A stretch of 64,000 nucleotides of DNA from Muribaculaceae bacterium (GTDB taxonomy: Bacteria; Bacteroidota; Bacteroidia; Bacteroidales; Muribaculaceae): assembly GCA_017454355.1 (NCBI GenBank), contig JAFTDD010000011.1, forward strand, positions 1 through 64,000, in the 5' to 3' direction. Positions 27,553 to 36,257 of this stretch are shown here, piece by piece. Under the pieces are notes generated by a model. The model ran no database searches. It saw only the letters and a program-made list of their open reading frames with translations, and was not told the DNA's origin. Position 1 is the stretch's first letter. Every line of letters starts with the position of its first letter. Made by a program: the position numbers and the translations under genes.

Positions 27553-27624
27553 CTGAGAAAACTGAGAAAACTGAGAAATCTAAGAAAACTAAGAAGTCTA
27601 AGAAGTCTAAGAAGTCTAAGAGAA
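27553..27624. repeat. Nonamer array 2 (CTRAGAARW), 8 units
   Basis: Eight 9-base units running from CTGAGAAAA through CTAAGAAGT to CTAAGAGAA, twelve bases after the sprA stop and 28 bases before the four-helix-bundle gene. Confidence 0.85.
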
Positions 27625-27652
27625 TTGATGATAACTTTAATAACTTTATATT

Positions 27653-28252
27653 ATGGCTACAAATGGTGATGGGACGTTCTTGCCTCAGCAGGGCAACTAC
27701 GAGAACTTGATGGTTTACAAGTTGGCCGGTTGCATCTATGCGATTACCCATCATTTTGCCAACACATATTTTGAGAGAGGCGATCGGACAATTGACCAAA
27801 TGGTGCAGGCAGCCCGGTCCGGCAAACAGAATATCGCCGAAGGGATTGCCGATGGTGTGACCTCCCGCGAGATGGAACTGAAATTGCTCAATGTGGCTCG
27901 AGGTAGTATGCAGGAAGTCAAAGCCGACTTTGAGGATTACTTGCTGCATCATAGTTTGGAGCGGTGGCACTCAAAAGATCCGCGAACGCTTCAGGTACGC
28001 CGATTCAGTTATCACCACATGAAGCCGGAAGAATATCTTGAAAAAGCCAAACAACGGTCGGCTGAAACGGTAGCCAATATCGCATTAACCCTCATTCACC
28101 GCTACGATTATATGATGGTTCGCCTGCTTGCCACGATTCAACGCCGTTTTGTCGCCGAAGGCGGCATTAAAGAGGCTATGTACCGCGCCCGCACTCAACA
28201 CCGCGACAACCCAAACCGCACTGACAAAAAAGAAGACAACAACAAGAAATAA
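27653..28252 (+). CDS. Four-helix-bundle (S23/IVS-type) protein with suffix domain
   Basis: 199 residues, almost entirely helical. LMVYKLAGCIYAITHHFANTYF, ...TIDQMVQAARSGKQNIAEGIADG, and SREMELKLLNVARGSMQEVKADF carry the signature of the four-helix-bundle family first found in 23S rRNA intervening sequences, whose fold is shared with the Avd accessory protein of diversity-generating retroelements. The C-terminal part resembles the 'four helix bundle suffix' extension, ending in a charged tail. No reverse transcriptase or variable-repeat target is in the window. The gene lies between nonamer arrays 2 and 3 and is less GC-rich than its neighbours. Function unknown. Confidence 0.7.
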   Translation: MATNGDGTFLPQQGNYENLMVYKLAGCIYAITHHFANTYFERGDRTIDQMVQAARSGKQNIAEGIADGVTSREMELKLLNVARGSMQEVKADFEDYLLHHSLERWHSKDPRTLQVRRFSYHHMKPEEYLEKAKQRSAETVANIALTLIHRYDYMMVRLLATIQRRFVAEGGIKEAMYRARTQHRDNPNRTDKKEDNNKK

Positions 28253-28272
28253 CTGTTTTTTTTTGTGGGAAA

Positions 28273-28380
28273 CTGAGAGTTCTAAGAATTCTAAGAAATC
28301 TAAGAGTTCTAAGAGTTCTTAGTTCTCTTAGTTCTCTTAGTTCTCTTAGTTCTCTTAGTTCTCTTAGTTCTCTTAGTTTT
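28273..28380. repeat. Nonamer array 3, 5 forward and 7 inverted units
   Basis: Five forward units (CTGAGAGTT, CTAAGAATT, CTAAGAAAT, CTAAGAGTT twice) are followed without a gap by seven units of CTTAGTTCT, which on the other strand read CTAAGAGAA, the last unit of array 2. The tract can fold into a hairpin. It starts about 20 bases after the four-helix-bundle stop. Confidence 0.85.
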
Positions 28381-28450
28381 ATTGCTTGTAACAAAATTGC
28401 AATATTTTGAATAAAAATGTTAAAAATGAGGGAATTTCAAAAAAATGTAG

Positions 28451-28458
28451 TACCTTTG
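28451..28458 (+). promoter_or_regulatory. -7 promoter box for the M6-protease gene
   Basis: TACCTTTG followed by a 68-base AT-rich leader before the start codon at 28527. Confidence 0.65.
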
Positions 28459-28526
28459 TAACTTCAACGATGAATTAAAATAATTAATACTCATAACAAC
28501 CTAATTAACAATCAATTCAACTCTTT

Positions 28527-31500
28527 ATGAGAAAAATCCTGACAACCGCATTGGCGGTCGCCCTCACCTGGGTCGCCGCCTCTGCCGTCCCCGCCAAACC
28601 GGGTCAAAACAGGACTGTCATGCAGAGCGACGGCACTTCCATCACCCTCCACATGGTGGGCGATGAGTGGCACCACTCATGGGTGACAACCGATGGCAAA
28701 CCCGTGATTGAGGCGGCAAACGGCGACATGGTTTATCGCACCGCAACAGGTGCTAGTTCTGTTATTGCTCATGAGCCCGGTCAACGTGGCCTCGGCGAGC
28801 AGTCATATCTTAATATCAACGCATCGCAGATGTCGGCCAAGGCGATTATGGCAAAGTCGCCGCGCGTCAAGGCCGGTCGCGAGAATACTGCTCGCAATAT
28901 GGCTAAGCCGGCTTTCGCCAAGTCAATGCCGTCAGTCGTTACCGCTGATGGCCGACGCAAGGCGGCCGGTAATGCCCAAGTCGCGACAGTTGGCTCACCC
29001 CGCGTGCCGGTGCTTCTTGTCCAGTATTCCGACAAGAGTTTTTCAAACACCAAGGCTCAAATCGTTGAGGCATATACGAGCGAGTCGACGAGCAAGTTCA
29101 GCGCTCTGCGTTACTTTAAGGACCAGAGCAATGGGATGTTCACTCCGCAGTTTGAGTTCTATGGCCCTTACACGCTTAGCGGCACCCGTGCCACATACGG
29201 TGCTAATGATAGCAGCGGTGATGATGTGGGCGTTGCCACGATGGTTGGTGAGGCGATTGACAAGGCCGGCAACGACATAGACTGGACAAACTATGACAAC
29301 GACAACGATAATAAAGCAGACGTTGTGATTGTTATCTATGCCGGCGTTGGTGAGGCTCAGGCATCTAATACTGTGCCTAATTCTATATGGCCTATGCAGT
29401 GGTCGTTGTCAAGCGGTGCCTACTACGGAGACGGAACCGGAACGCGCACACGCAACGGTGTGACCATCGATGCCTTCGGTGTGTTCAACGAGATCAACGG
29501 CAGCAGCGATAGTGGCACATCGCTTGACGGCGTGGGAACCTATTGCCATGAGTTCGGTCACGTGATGGGTTTGCCCGACTTTTATGAGACGACCTACAAG
29601 AATGACTACTATGGTATGGGCTACTGGGATATCATGTGCAGTGGCTCGTATAACAACAACGGTTATTGCCCGATTGGTTACAACGCCTACGAGAAAGAGT
29701 TCATGGGCTGGCACACGCCCTCCACACCGGTAGAGAATCATCAGTACACCCTGCCCAAATGGAATGTCGGCGACGATGTGTCTTACAAGGTCACAAGTCC
29801 GCTCAACAGCAACGAGTGCTACTACCTCGAGAACCGCGTGAAGCAGGGTTGGGACAAGTACATTGAAGATGAGGGTATGTTGGTCACTCACCTCACTTAC
29901 GTGGCCAGCCGCTGGACGGCCAACTCGCCCAACGACCAAGCCGTGCAGTTGTTCACGGTTATTCCCGCCGACAATAAACTCAGCACGAGCAATGAGAATG
30001 CCGACTGCTACGGCGAGAGCAACCACGAGTTGACCAATACCAGTACGCCGGCCGCCAAGTTGAATATGTATGCGAGCGGTTCGTTAGCCTCCACCACCGG
30101 CGGAGCCGGCACGATGGATCAGCCGCTGACTGACATTTACATCAACAGCAGCGACAAGAGTGTCTCGTTCTGGTATATGAAGGGTAACACGACGCCGCTT
30201 GATGCGCCTGTGCTCGCCGACGCCAGCAATGTCACCACCAGCGGCTGGACCGCCAGTTGGAGTGCTGTGACCGGTGCCGCGACCTACGAGTTGCAAATCG
30301 ACCCCGCCTCCGGCGGCGGCAGCAGCACGACAGGAACAGTTTATACCAAAGTGACAGACGCGACTACCCTTTCGGCCGGCGACAAGATAATTATGGTTGA
30401 TGAGACAGCGAATAAGGCGGCTGGCTCGATTTCCAGTAAAGTCCTTCAATCGGTAGATGTCACGATATCAAGTAGCAGTATTGATTTGAACGGAGTGACG
30501 GACGTTAATGTATTCACGTTGGAAGGAAATTCAAGCGCGTGGAAACTGAAACAGAGTGATGGCACATACCTGGTTTCAACCACCGCGAAAACGATGAGTT
30601 CCAACAGCACCGGCACTTCGGTGACAATCTCTATCAGTAGTGGTAATGCGACGATTGATTTTGGAACTGCCGGCAAGATTCTTTACAATAACGGCAGTCC
30701 GCGTTTCACTACATATACAAGTAACCCGTCCACAACGATGCGCTTGCCGCAGATTTATAAACTCGGTGGCAGCAGCAGTTCGGCGCCGCGTCGTGCCGGG
30801 GTGACCACCAAGACGATTACCGACATTACCGGCACGAGTTACACTGTGACGGGCATGGCCGATGACCAAAACTATACCTTTAAGGTGCGCGCCGTGCCGG
30901 CCACTACCGACACCGAGCACAGCACTGGCGACTGGAGCAACGTGAAGACGGTGAAGACCGTTGCCGCCGACCCCGAGCCGCTGATTGTGGCCGACGAGAC
31001 CAAATCGTTTACCGCGTTTGTCGGGCAGAGTTCGACCGCCGATGTCGGTATTATGTATGAGGATTTGAGTGCGAACATTACCGCGACCATCACCGGTGAT
31101 AACGCCTCGATGTTCTCCTGCACCAGCCCCATTACTATCGACAGCAGCGGTGACGGCGAGGCGACCCTCACGGTGACCTACAGCCCGACGGCTGCCGGCA
31201 CCCACACCGCCACGCTGACGCTGAACAGCACCGGCGCCGACCCGGTGACCTGCACCCTGACGGGTACTGCCACATTGGCTCCGTTGGACACCTATAACCC
31301 CGTGATGCAGGATGCCACCGGTGTCACCACAAGTGCTTTCACCGCCACGTGGACCGACCAGACCGAGGCCGAGGCCGTAGCGAGTTACACTCTGCAAATC
31401 AGCAAGAAGCCCGAGACGACAACCACCACCGTCAGCGATGAACTGACGGCCACTACAACCGGTGTGACTTCTACCTCCTACACCGCTTGGACTGGTAAGC

Positions 31501-34500
31501 AGGGCTCCTCCGGTGCCGTCTATGCCGGTCAGTCGGCCAAGAGCAGCAGCAATGCCATCCAGATGCGTGCCACGTCTCCTTCCGGCATCGTGTCGACCAC
31601 CAGTGGCGGCAAGATTAAGAAGATAACCGTGGAGTGGAACAGCAGCACTTCGGGTCGCACGCTCGACGTGTACGGCTCCAATACCGCTTATACCTCCGGC
31701 AGCGACCTCTATGACAGCACCAAACAAGGTACCAAACTCGGCAGCATCGCCAGCGATTCTCAGACCGAGTTGACTATTAGCGGCGACTACGCCTATATCG
31801 GTGTCCGCTCAAATAGCGGTGCGATGTATCTTGATAAGATCACTTTCAGGTGGGAGAAGACGACGACGGTAGGCAGCGTGCAGCGTCGCCGCGCCGTGAG
31901 CGACACGGGCAATGCCGACAGCGGCGTGCGCACCATCACCGGCATTACAAGCAAGTCGTATGAGGTGACGGGGCTGACGGCCGGCGTGACCTACGAGTAT
32001 AAAGTGATGGCTATCTATACCGACCGTGCCGATGCCGACGAGAGCGCGTGGAGCAACGTCAAGGAGGTGACTCTGGACGACGGCCCGCACACTCCGACGC
32101 TGGCTGCCGAAGACCTTGAGTTTGACGGCGACTACTACGTGGGCGACACCTACAACAAGACGCTCACTGTGCTTGGCGAGTACCTAAGCGGTGACGTGAC
32201 TGTGACTATTGGCGGCGACGATGCCGAGATGTTCAGCGCGCCGGCGACCATCGCGGCGAGCGCGTTCACTAATGGCGAGTACGCCCTCACGGTGACCTAC
32301 ACGCCGACGACGGCCGACGTGCACAGTGCCACGCTGACGCTGTCGAGCGACGGCGCCGAGGATGTTACCGTCAATCTGACCGGTATTGCCGACTGGCAGT
32401 TGTTCGCCCCCGTGATGCTCGTTGCCCAAAGCGTCACCAGCAGTTCGTTCAAGGCCGTGTGGACCGATGAGACCAACGCCTCCAAAGTCAAGAGTTACAC
32501 CCTCTGGGTCAACAAGACCGCCGGCGGCGACGAGCCCGTCGCGAGTTACGAACAACTCGGAGACTATAGTTTTGCCAACGGTTTGAACAACAATTGGACT
32601 AAGTCTTCCGGTTATGGAGCCGCCGATAGCGGAACGAATTCTTATCGCTTAGGCTCCGGCAGTCAAGGCTGTGTGCTCGTTGGTCCGAGTCTTAATTTCA
32701 CCGGTTACACCAAAGCCACGGTTGTCATCAACACCAAGTATTATGGCTCAGACAATAGTTCGTTTACTTTGTCATTTGGCGGAGCGACGCGTACCATCTC
32801 GACAACATCAAGTTTTGCTGACTATGTTGAAGTGTTTGACATCTCTTCGTTAAGTGACATAAATGGGCTTGCTGCCACTATAACTGTTAGTTCAAGCAAG
32901 CGAATCTATCTTGCCAACGTCACTATCTATGCCGGCGATGCCAGCAGCGCACTGAGTGCGCCGCGTCGCGTGGTGGCTACCAGTGGCGATGCCGACAACG
33001 GCGGCCTGACGGTGACGGGTATCACCGACAAGTTCTACACCGTAGAGGACTTGACCGCCGGCGCGACCTACGAGTTCAAGGTGAAGACGGTCTATAGCGA
33101 CGACACCGAGAGCGAGTGGAGCAACGTTGAGGAGGTGATGCTCACTGAGAGCAGCGACCCGCGCCTGAGCGTTGACCCGTTGGCGCTGGCGTTCACCAAC
33201 GTCACGACCGGTGCCACAGCGCAGCAGACGTTCACCGTGACCGGCACGAACCTGACAGGTGATGTCACCGTGGCTGTTGGCGAGGGTATGTTCACCGTGT
33301 CGCCGACCACCATCAGTGCGGCCGATGCCGCCGATGGTGCCACGGTCACCGTGACCTACGCCCCCACGGCTTTCGGCAACCACACCGCCACCGTGACGCT
33401 CACCAGCACCGGTGCCGAGGCGGTGAGTGTCGAACTCAGCGGCAGCGCCGTCCTTGAGAAGGCCGCTCCCGTGATGGCGGAGGCTGCCGACGTCAATACC
33501 ACGAGTTTCAAAGCCGTGTGGACCGATGCCACGCCAGATGCTAACGTGACGGACTACACCCTGTACGTCAACAAGATTGCCGACCCGAGTGGCGGGGACC
33601 CGACATCACTCACGGCGTTGCTCACCGAGAACTTCAGCGGCGTGACAGCCACGAGCGACCAGAATACAAGAATTGATAGTTCGCTTGATACCTATACCGA
33701 TAATTCTGGCTGGACTGGCAGTTATGTCTACCAAGCAGGTGGTGGAGGTTTGAAGTTTGGCAACAGCAGCAACGTTGGCTCTCTGACGACTCCGAGTCTT
33801 GACCTCAGTGCGTCAGGAGGCAAGGCAACTGTGGTGGTCAGTGCTGCTTATTATGGCACTGACACAAGCACTAAACTGAAAATCCAATCGGGTTCCAACA
33901 CAGCAGTAACTCAATCTCTGTCAGGTACACCTACGGAGTATACGGTGGTAATTGATTGTACGGCAGCAACTGGTCAGACAATAACGTTCACCGGAGTTGG
34001 AAAGCGTCACTATATCTACAGCGTTGAGGTCTATGCCGGTGATGTGAGTGCTCAACTATCTGCCGCTCCACGTCGTGCGACCGAATCGGGCGATGCCGAC
34101 AACGGCGGCCTGACGGTGACGGGTATCACCGACAAGGAGTACACCGTGACGGGTCTGACGCCCGGCGCGACCTACGAGTTCTATGTGGAGGCCAACTATG
34201 TTGACGACACCAAGAGCGAGAGTGACCACGAGGAGGTTGTCCTGCCGGCCGGCACGTCGCTCGCCGAGGTGCTCGACAGCGAGAGCGGCAGTTACACCAT
34301 CAGCGACAACCTGGTCATCGTGGCTGTCCTGAACAACATGGCCTACGCCACCAACGGCACCGACTGGCTGCCCATCAAGGTGGAGAGCGGCGACAACTTC
34401 GAGGTGGGCGACAAGATCACGTTGCTCAACGGCACCTTCAACGGCAGCGCGACAGCACCGCAGTTCACGCTGACGGAGTGTGGCGAGAGTTCGGCCACGA

Positions 34501-35030
34501 TTACCTACTCGATTGCCGACTTCTACCTCGGTCAGGATTGGACCGGTGAGGGTAACGCGTCGGCCGTGTGGGAGCGTATGCCGGCCGCCGGCGAGGTGGC
34601 CAAATTCTATGGCTACTACTTCCTCGAGAACGGTGTGCCCACCCTGCGCGGCTATAGCGGCACCACCGGCACCAAGGAGAAGGGCCGTAGCCTGATTCTG
34701 CTGGGCGACAACTACGGTACGCTCGACCTTACCGAGGGCACGCTCTACAAGGTGGAGGTGTGTGTCCAGCTTGCCGAGGCCTGGAGTGGCGCTCCGCGCC
34801 GCATCGCCTCCGGCGACGCTGACGCCTATCAGAACCTGCGTGGCCAGGTGATCAGCACCGAGGATCTCACCCAGACCGGCATCGACGACATCATCGCCGC
34901 CGGCGATGTGCAGAGCGTGCGCTACATCAACGCCGCCGGCCAGATGAGCAGCGAGCCGTTCGCGGGTCTGAACATCGTCGTCACCACGCTCACCGACGGC
35001 ACCGTCCGCGTTGCCAAAGTGATGAAGTAA
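28527..35030 (+). CDS. Giant secreted M6-family metalloprotease with Fn3/ASH modules and T9SS-like tail
   Basis: 2,167 residues. Signal peptide (ends ASAVPAKPG). Residues about 150-520 form an M6 (immune-inhibitor-A type) protease with the zinc motif HEFGHVMGLPD near 340. After it come repeated Fn3-like modules and ASH/choice-of-anchor-D-like modules (each with VTYxPTxxxxHxATLTLxSxGAxxV). AT-richer beta-sandwich inserts (about 30330-30780, 32540-32930, 33640-34030) sit inside Fn3 modules at a recurring APRR linker. A DUF5689/OB-like region precedes the tail ...YINAAGQMSSEPFAGLNIVV...KVMK, similar to the tail of the 1,913-residue protein. Probable cell-surface or released protease acting on host or dietary protein; substrate unknown. 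Confidence 0.82.
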   Translation: MRKILTTALAVALTWVAASAVPAKPGQNRTVMQSDGTSITLHMVGDEWHHSWVTTDGKPVIEAANGDMVYRTATGASSVIAHEPGQRGLGEQSYLNINASQMSAKAIMAKSPRVKAGRENTARNMAKPAFAKSMPSVVTADGRRKAAGNAQVATVGSPRVPVLLVQYSDKSFSNTKAQIVEAYTSESTSKFSALRYFKDQSNGMFTPQFEFYGPYTLSGTRATYGANDSSGDDVGVATMVGEAIDKAGNDIDWTNYDNDNDNKADVVIVIYAGVGEAQASNTVPNSIWPMQWSLSSGAYYGDGTGTRTRNGVTIDAFGVFNEINGSSDSGTSLDGVGTYCHEFGHVMGLPDFYETTYKNDYYGMGYWDIMCSGSYNNNGYCPIGYNAYEKEFMGWHTPSTPVENHQYTLPKWNVGDDVSYKVTSPLNSNECYYLENRVKQGWDKYIEDEGMLVTHLTYVASRWTANSPNDQAVQLFTVIPADNKLSTSNENADCYGESNHELTNTSTPAAKLNMYASGSLASTTGGAGTMDQPLTDIYINSSDKSVSFWYMKGNTTPLDAPVLADASNVTTSGWTASWSAVTGAATYELQIDPASGGGSSTTGTVYTKVTDATTLSAGDKIIMVDETANKAAGSISSKVLQSVDVTISSSSIDLNGVTDVNVFTLEGNSSAWKLKQSDGTYLVSTTAKTMSSNSTGTSVTISISSGNATIDFGTAGKILYNNGSPRFTTYTSNPSTTMRLPQIYKLGGSSSSAPRRAGVTTKTITDITGTSYTVTGMADDQNYTFKVRAVPATTDTEHSTGDWSNVKTVKTVAADPEPLIVADETKSFTAFVGQSSTADVGIMYEDLSANITATITGDNASMFSCTSPITIDSSGDGEATLTVTYSPTAAGTHTATLTLNSTGADPVTCTLTGTATLAPLDTYNPVMQDATGVTTSAFTATWTDQTEAEAVASYTLQISKKPETTTTTVSDELTATTTGVTSTSYTAWTGKQGSSGAVYAGQSAKSSSNAIQMRATSPSGIVSTTSGGKIKKITVEWNSSTSGRTLDVYGSNTAYTSGSDLYDSTKQGTKLGSIASDSQTELTISGDYAYIGVRSNSGAMYLDKITFRWEKTTTVGSVQRRRAVSDTGNADSGVRTITGITSKSYEVTGLTAGVTYEYKVMAIYTDRADADESAWSNVKEVTLDDGPHTPTLAAEDLEFDGDYYVGDTYNKTLTVLGEYLSGDVTVTIGGDDAEMFSAPATIAASAFTNGEYALTVTYTPTTADVHSATLTLSSDGAEDVTVNLTGIADWQLFAPVMLVAQSVTSSSFKAVWTDETNASKVKSYTLWVNKTAGGDEPVASYEQLGDYSFANGLNNNWTKSSGYGAADSGTNSYRLGSGSQGCVLVGPSLNFTGYTKATVVINTKYYGSDNSSFTLSFGGATRTISTTSSFADYVEVFDISSLSDINGLAATITVSSSKRIYLANVTIYAGDASSALSAPRRVVATSGDADNGGLTVTGITDKFYTVEDLTAGATYEFKVKTVYSDDTESEWSNVEEVMLTESSDPRLSVDPLALAFTNVTTGATAQQTFTVTGTNLTGDVTVAVGEGMFTVSPTTISAADAADGATVTVTYAPTAFGNHTATVTLTSTGAEAVSVELSGSAVLEKAAPVMAEAADVNTTSFKAVWTDATPDANVTDYTLYVNKIADPSGGDPTSLTALLTENFSGVTATSDQNTRIDSSLDTYTDNSGWTGSYVYQAGGGGLKFGNSSNVGSLTTPSLDLSASGGKATVVVSAAYYGTDTSTKLKIQSGSNTAVTQSLSGTPTEYTVVIDCTAATGQTITFTGVGKRHYIYSVEVYAGDVSAQLSAAPRRATESGDADNGGLTVTGITDKEYTVTGLTPGATYEFYVEANYVDDTKSESDHEEVVLPAGTSLAEVLDSESGSYTISDNLVIVAVLNNMAYATNGTDWLPIKVESGDNFEVGDKITLLNGTFNGSATAPQFTLTECGESSATITYSIADFYLGQDWTGEGNASAVWERMPAAGEVAKFYGYYFLENGVPTLRGYSGTTGTKEKGRSLILLGDNYGTLDLTEGTLYKVEVCVQLAEAWSGAPRRIASGDADAYQNLRGQVISTEDLTQTGIDDIIAAGDVQSVRYINAAGQMSSEPFAGLNIVVTTLTDGTVRVAKVMK

Positions 35031-35059
35031 AGTAGACCCTATAGAAGGGAAGACGTAAG

Positions 35060-35496
35060 TAAATCGCCGAAGGCGATAACCACTGTGGAAACCCCACCAT
35101 GAGCGAGCGAAGCCGCGAATGGTGGGGTTTCTGCGTAAATCGCCGTAGGCGATAACCCCTGTGGAAACCCCACCATGAGCGAGCGAAGCCGCGAATGGTG
35201 GGGTTTCTGCGTAAATCGCCGAAGGCGATAACCACTGTGGAAACCCCACCATGATTGGCGACGCCATGAATGGTGGGGTCGGCCGCGAATGGTGGGGTTT
35301 GCCGCGAATGGTGGGGCCTGCCGCGACGCGACGCCGAAGTCATCGCCGCAGGCGATGTCCACCGTGGAAACCCCACCATGATTGGCGTAGCCATGAATGG
35401 TGGGGCCTGCCGCGACGCGACGCCGAAGCCATCGCCGCAGGCGATGTCCACCGTGGAAACCCCACCATGAGCGAGCGAAGCCGCGAATGGTGGGGG
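35060..35496. repeat. REP-1 cluster: five CCCCACCAT...ATGGTGGGG hairpins
   Basis: Hairpins at about 35092-35127, 35168-35203, 35243-35278, 35371-35405 and 35459-35495, each pairing CCCCACCAT with ATGGTGGGG, with loops of two kinds (GAGCGAGCGAAGCCGCGA or GATTGGCG...CCATGA). Small hairpins such as ATCGCCGAAGGCGAT lie between them. The cluster adjoins the transposase gene at 35539. Confidence 0.85.
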
Positions 35497-35520
35497 TACT
35501 GAAGAATGTGCCACGATGTA

Positions 35521-35537
35521 GTTCCTCGAAGAGGAAC
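35521..35537. repeat. Terminal palindrome, left side of the transposase
   Basis: GTTCCTCGAAGAGGAAC, a perfect palindrome just outside the transposase stop. Its mate is at 36031-36047. Confidence 0.7.
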
Positions 35538-35538
35538 A

Positions 35539-35982
35539 CTATTCTGTCACATCATGATATTCTATAGATGCCAACTTGCAGAAACGCATTAACTCATCTT
35601 CCGCATTGAGCCCCGCATGGTGTTCTTCCTGATTTTTAATGTAACTGATAATGCGCGAACGGTCAGAGGCAGAGCAACTGAAGACGGCGTACTCGCGTCC
35701 CCATCCTTCAAACATCGGATATTTCTCCCGATGAGTTTTTATATAGTGAGTGGCTCCTAACTTAAGGTCATGTACGATGTCTGAGAAGCATATAGTTGGT
35801 GTGACTTCGATTAAGAAGTGAATGTGGTTGCCCATGCCATTTATTATAACAGGGCGGCAGCCACGCTTCACAATGATGCCGGCCATATAACTATATAATT
35901 CGCCTTTGAACGAATCGGTGATGGTCATTTTGCTGTTTTTTGTGCGAATGACCAGATGGTAGTATAATGCTGATAGACTCAT
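35539..35982 (-). CDS. Y1 (IS200/REP-associated type) transposase 1
   Basis: 147 residues of the Y1/HUH fold: an N-terminal strand YYHLVIRTKNS, the metal-binding HUH motif in GMGNHIHFLIEV, and a helix with the candidate nucleophile tyrosine in RIISYIKNQEEHH. Single-domain Y1 enzymes nick and rejoin single-stranded hairpins. The gene lies between matching palindromes (35521-35537 and 36031-36047) and next to six REP-1 hairpins, which are the likely substrates. Its DNA is distinctly AT-richer than the core genes. A TAATTTTG box (minus strand, 35987-35994) sits only 5 bases before the start codon, so the mRNA may be leaderless. Confidence 0.85.
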   Translation of the reverse strand: MSLSALYYHLVIRTKNSKMTITDSFKGELYSYMAGIIVKRGCRPVIINGMGNHIHFLIEVTPTICFSDIVHDLKLGATHYIKTHREKYPMFEGWGREYAVFSCSASDRSRIISYIKNQEEHHAGLNAEDELMRFCKLASIEYHDVTE

Positions 35983-35986
35983 GTCG

Positions 35987-35994
35987 CAAAATTA
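35987..35994 (-). promoter_or_regulatory. -7 box abutting the transposase start
   Basis: TAATTTTG on the minus strand, 5 bases upstream of the ATG at 35982. If used, transcription would begin at or inside the start codon. Confidence 0.35.
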
Positions 35995-36030
35995 CAAATA
36001 ATCTGTGAGATAGACAATACTTTTGTTAGT

Positions 36031-36137
36031 GTTCCTCTTCGAGGAACGTGTGGTGTCGCGTTGCTGCCGGTCCCCACCATTCATGGCTTCGCCAATCATG
36101 GTGGGGTTTCCACATAGGTCATCGCCTTCGGCGATGG
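36031..36137. repeat. Right palindrome and REP-1 hairpin
   Basis: GTTCCTCTTCGAGGAAC (36031-36047) is followed by an inverted REP-1 hairpin, CCCCACCATTCATGGCTTCG to ATGGTGGGG (36072-36106), and ATCGCCTTCGGCGAT (36121-36135). A further CGCCTTCGGCG lies near 36166. The gap 35983-36257 is otherwise empty. Confidence 0.75.
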
Positions 36138-36239
36138 TGCGCAATAAGAATATTATGTACACTGCGCCTTCGGCGATAATTGCGTTCAAAGTAGGAGTGG
36201 GTTCGCCTGGAGTATAGTTCTTAATTCGTTTTTTTTTAT

Positions 36240-36247
36240 TACCTTTG
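36240..36247 (+). promoter_or_regulatory. -7 promoter box for the UpxY-like gene
   Basis: TACCTTTG, 10 bases before the ATG at 36258, implying a very short leader. Confidence 0.6.
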
Positions 36248-36257
36248 TATTCTGATA

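Noticed and set aside
27653..28252. Four-helix-bundle gene as Avd of a diversity-generating retroelement
   Set aside because: No reverse transcriptase, template repeat or variable repeat is visible, and the sequence fits the general S23/IVS-type family better.
35992..36217. Small ORFs across REP-1 repeats near 36 kb and 35 kb
   Set aside because: They translate hairpin repeats in several frames, with no start signals or conserved content.
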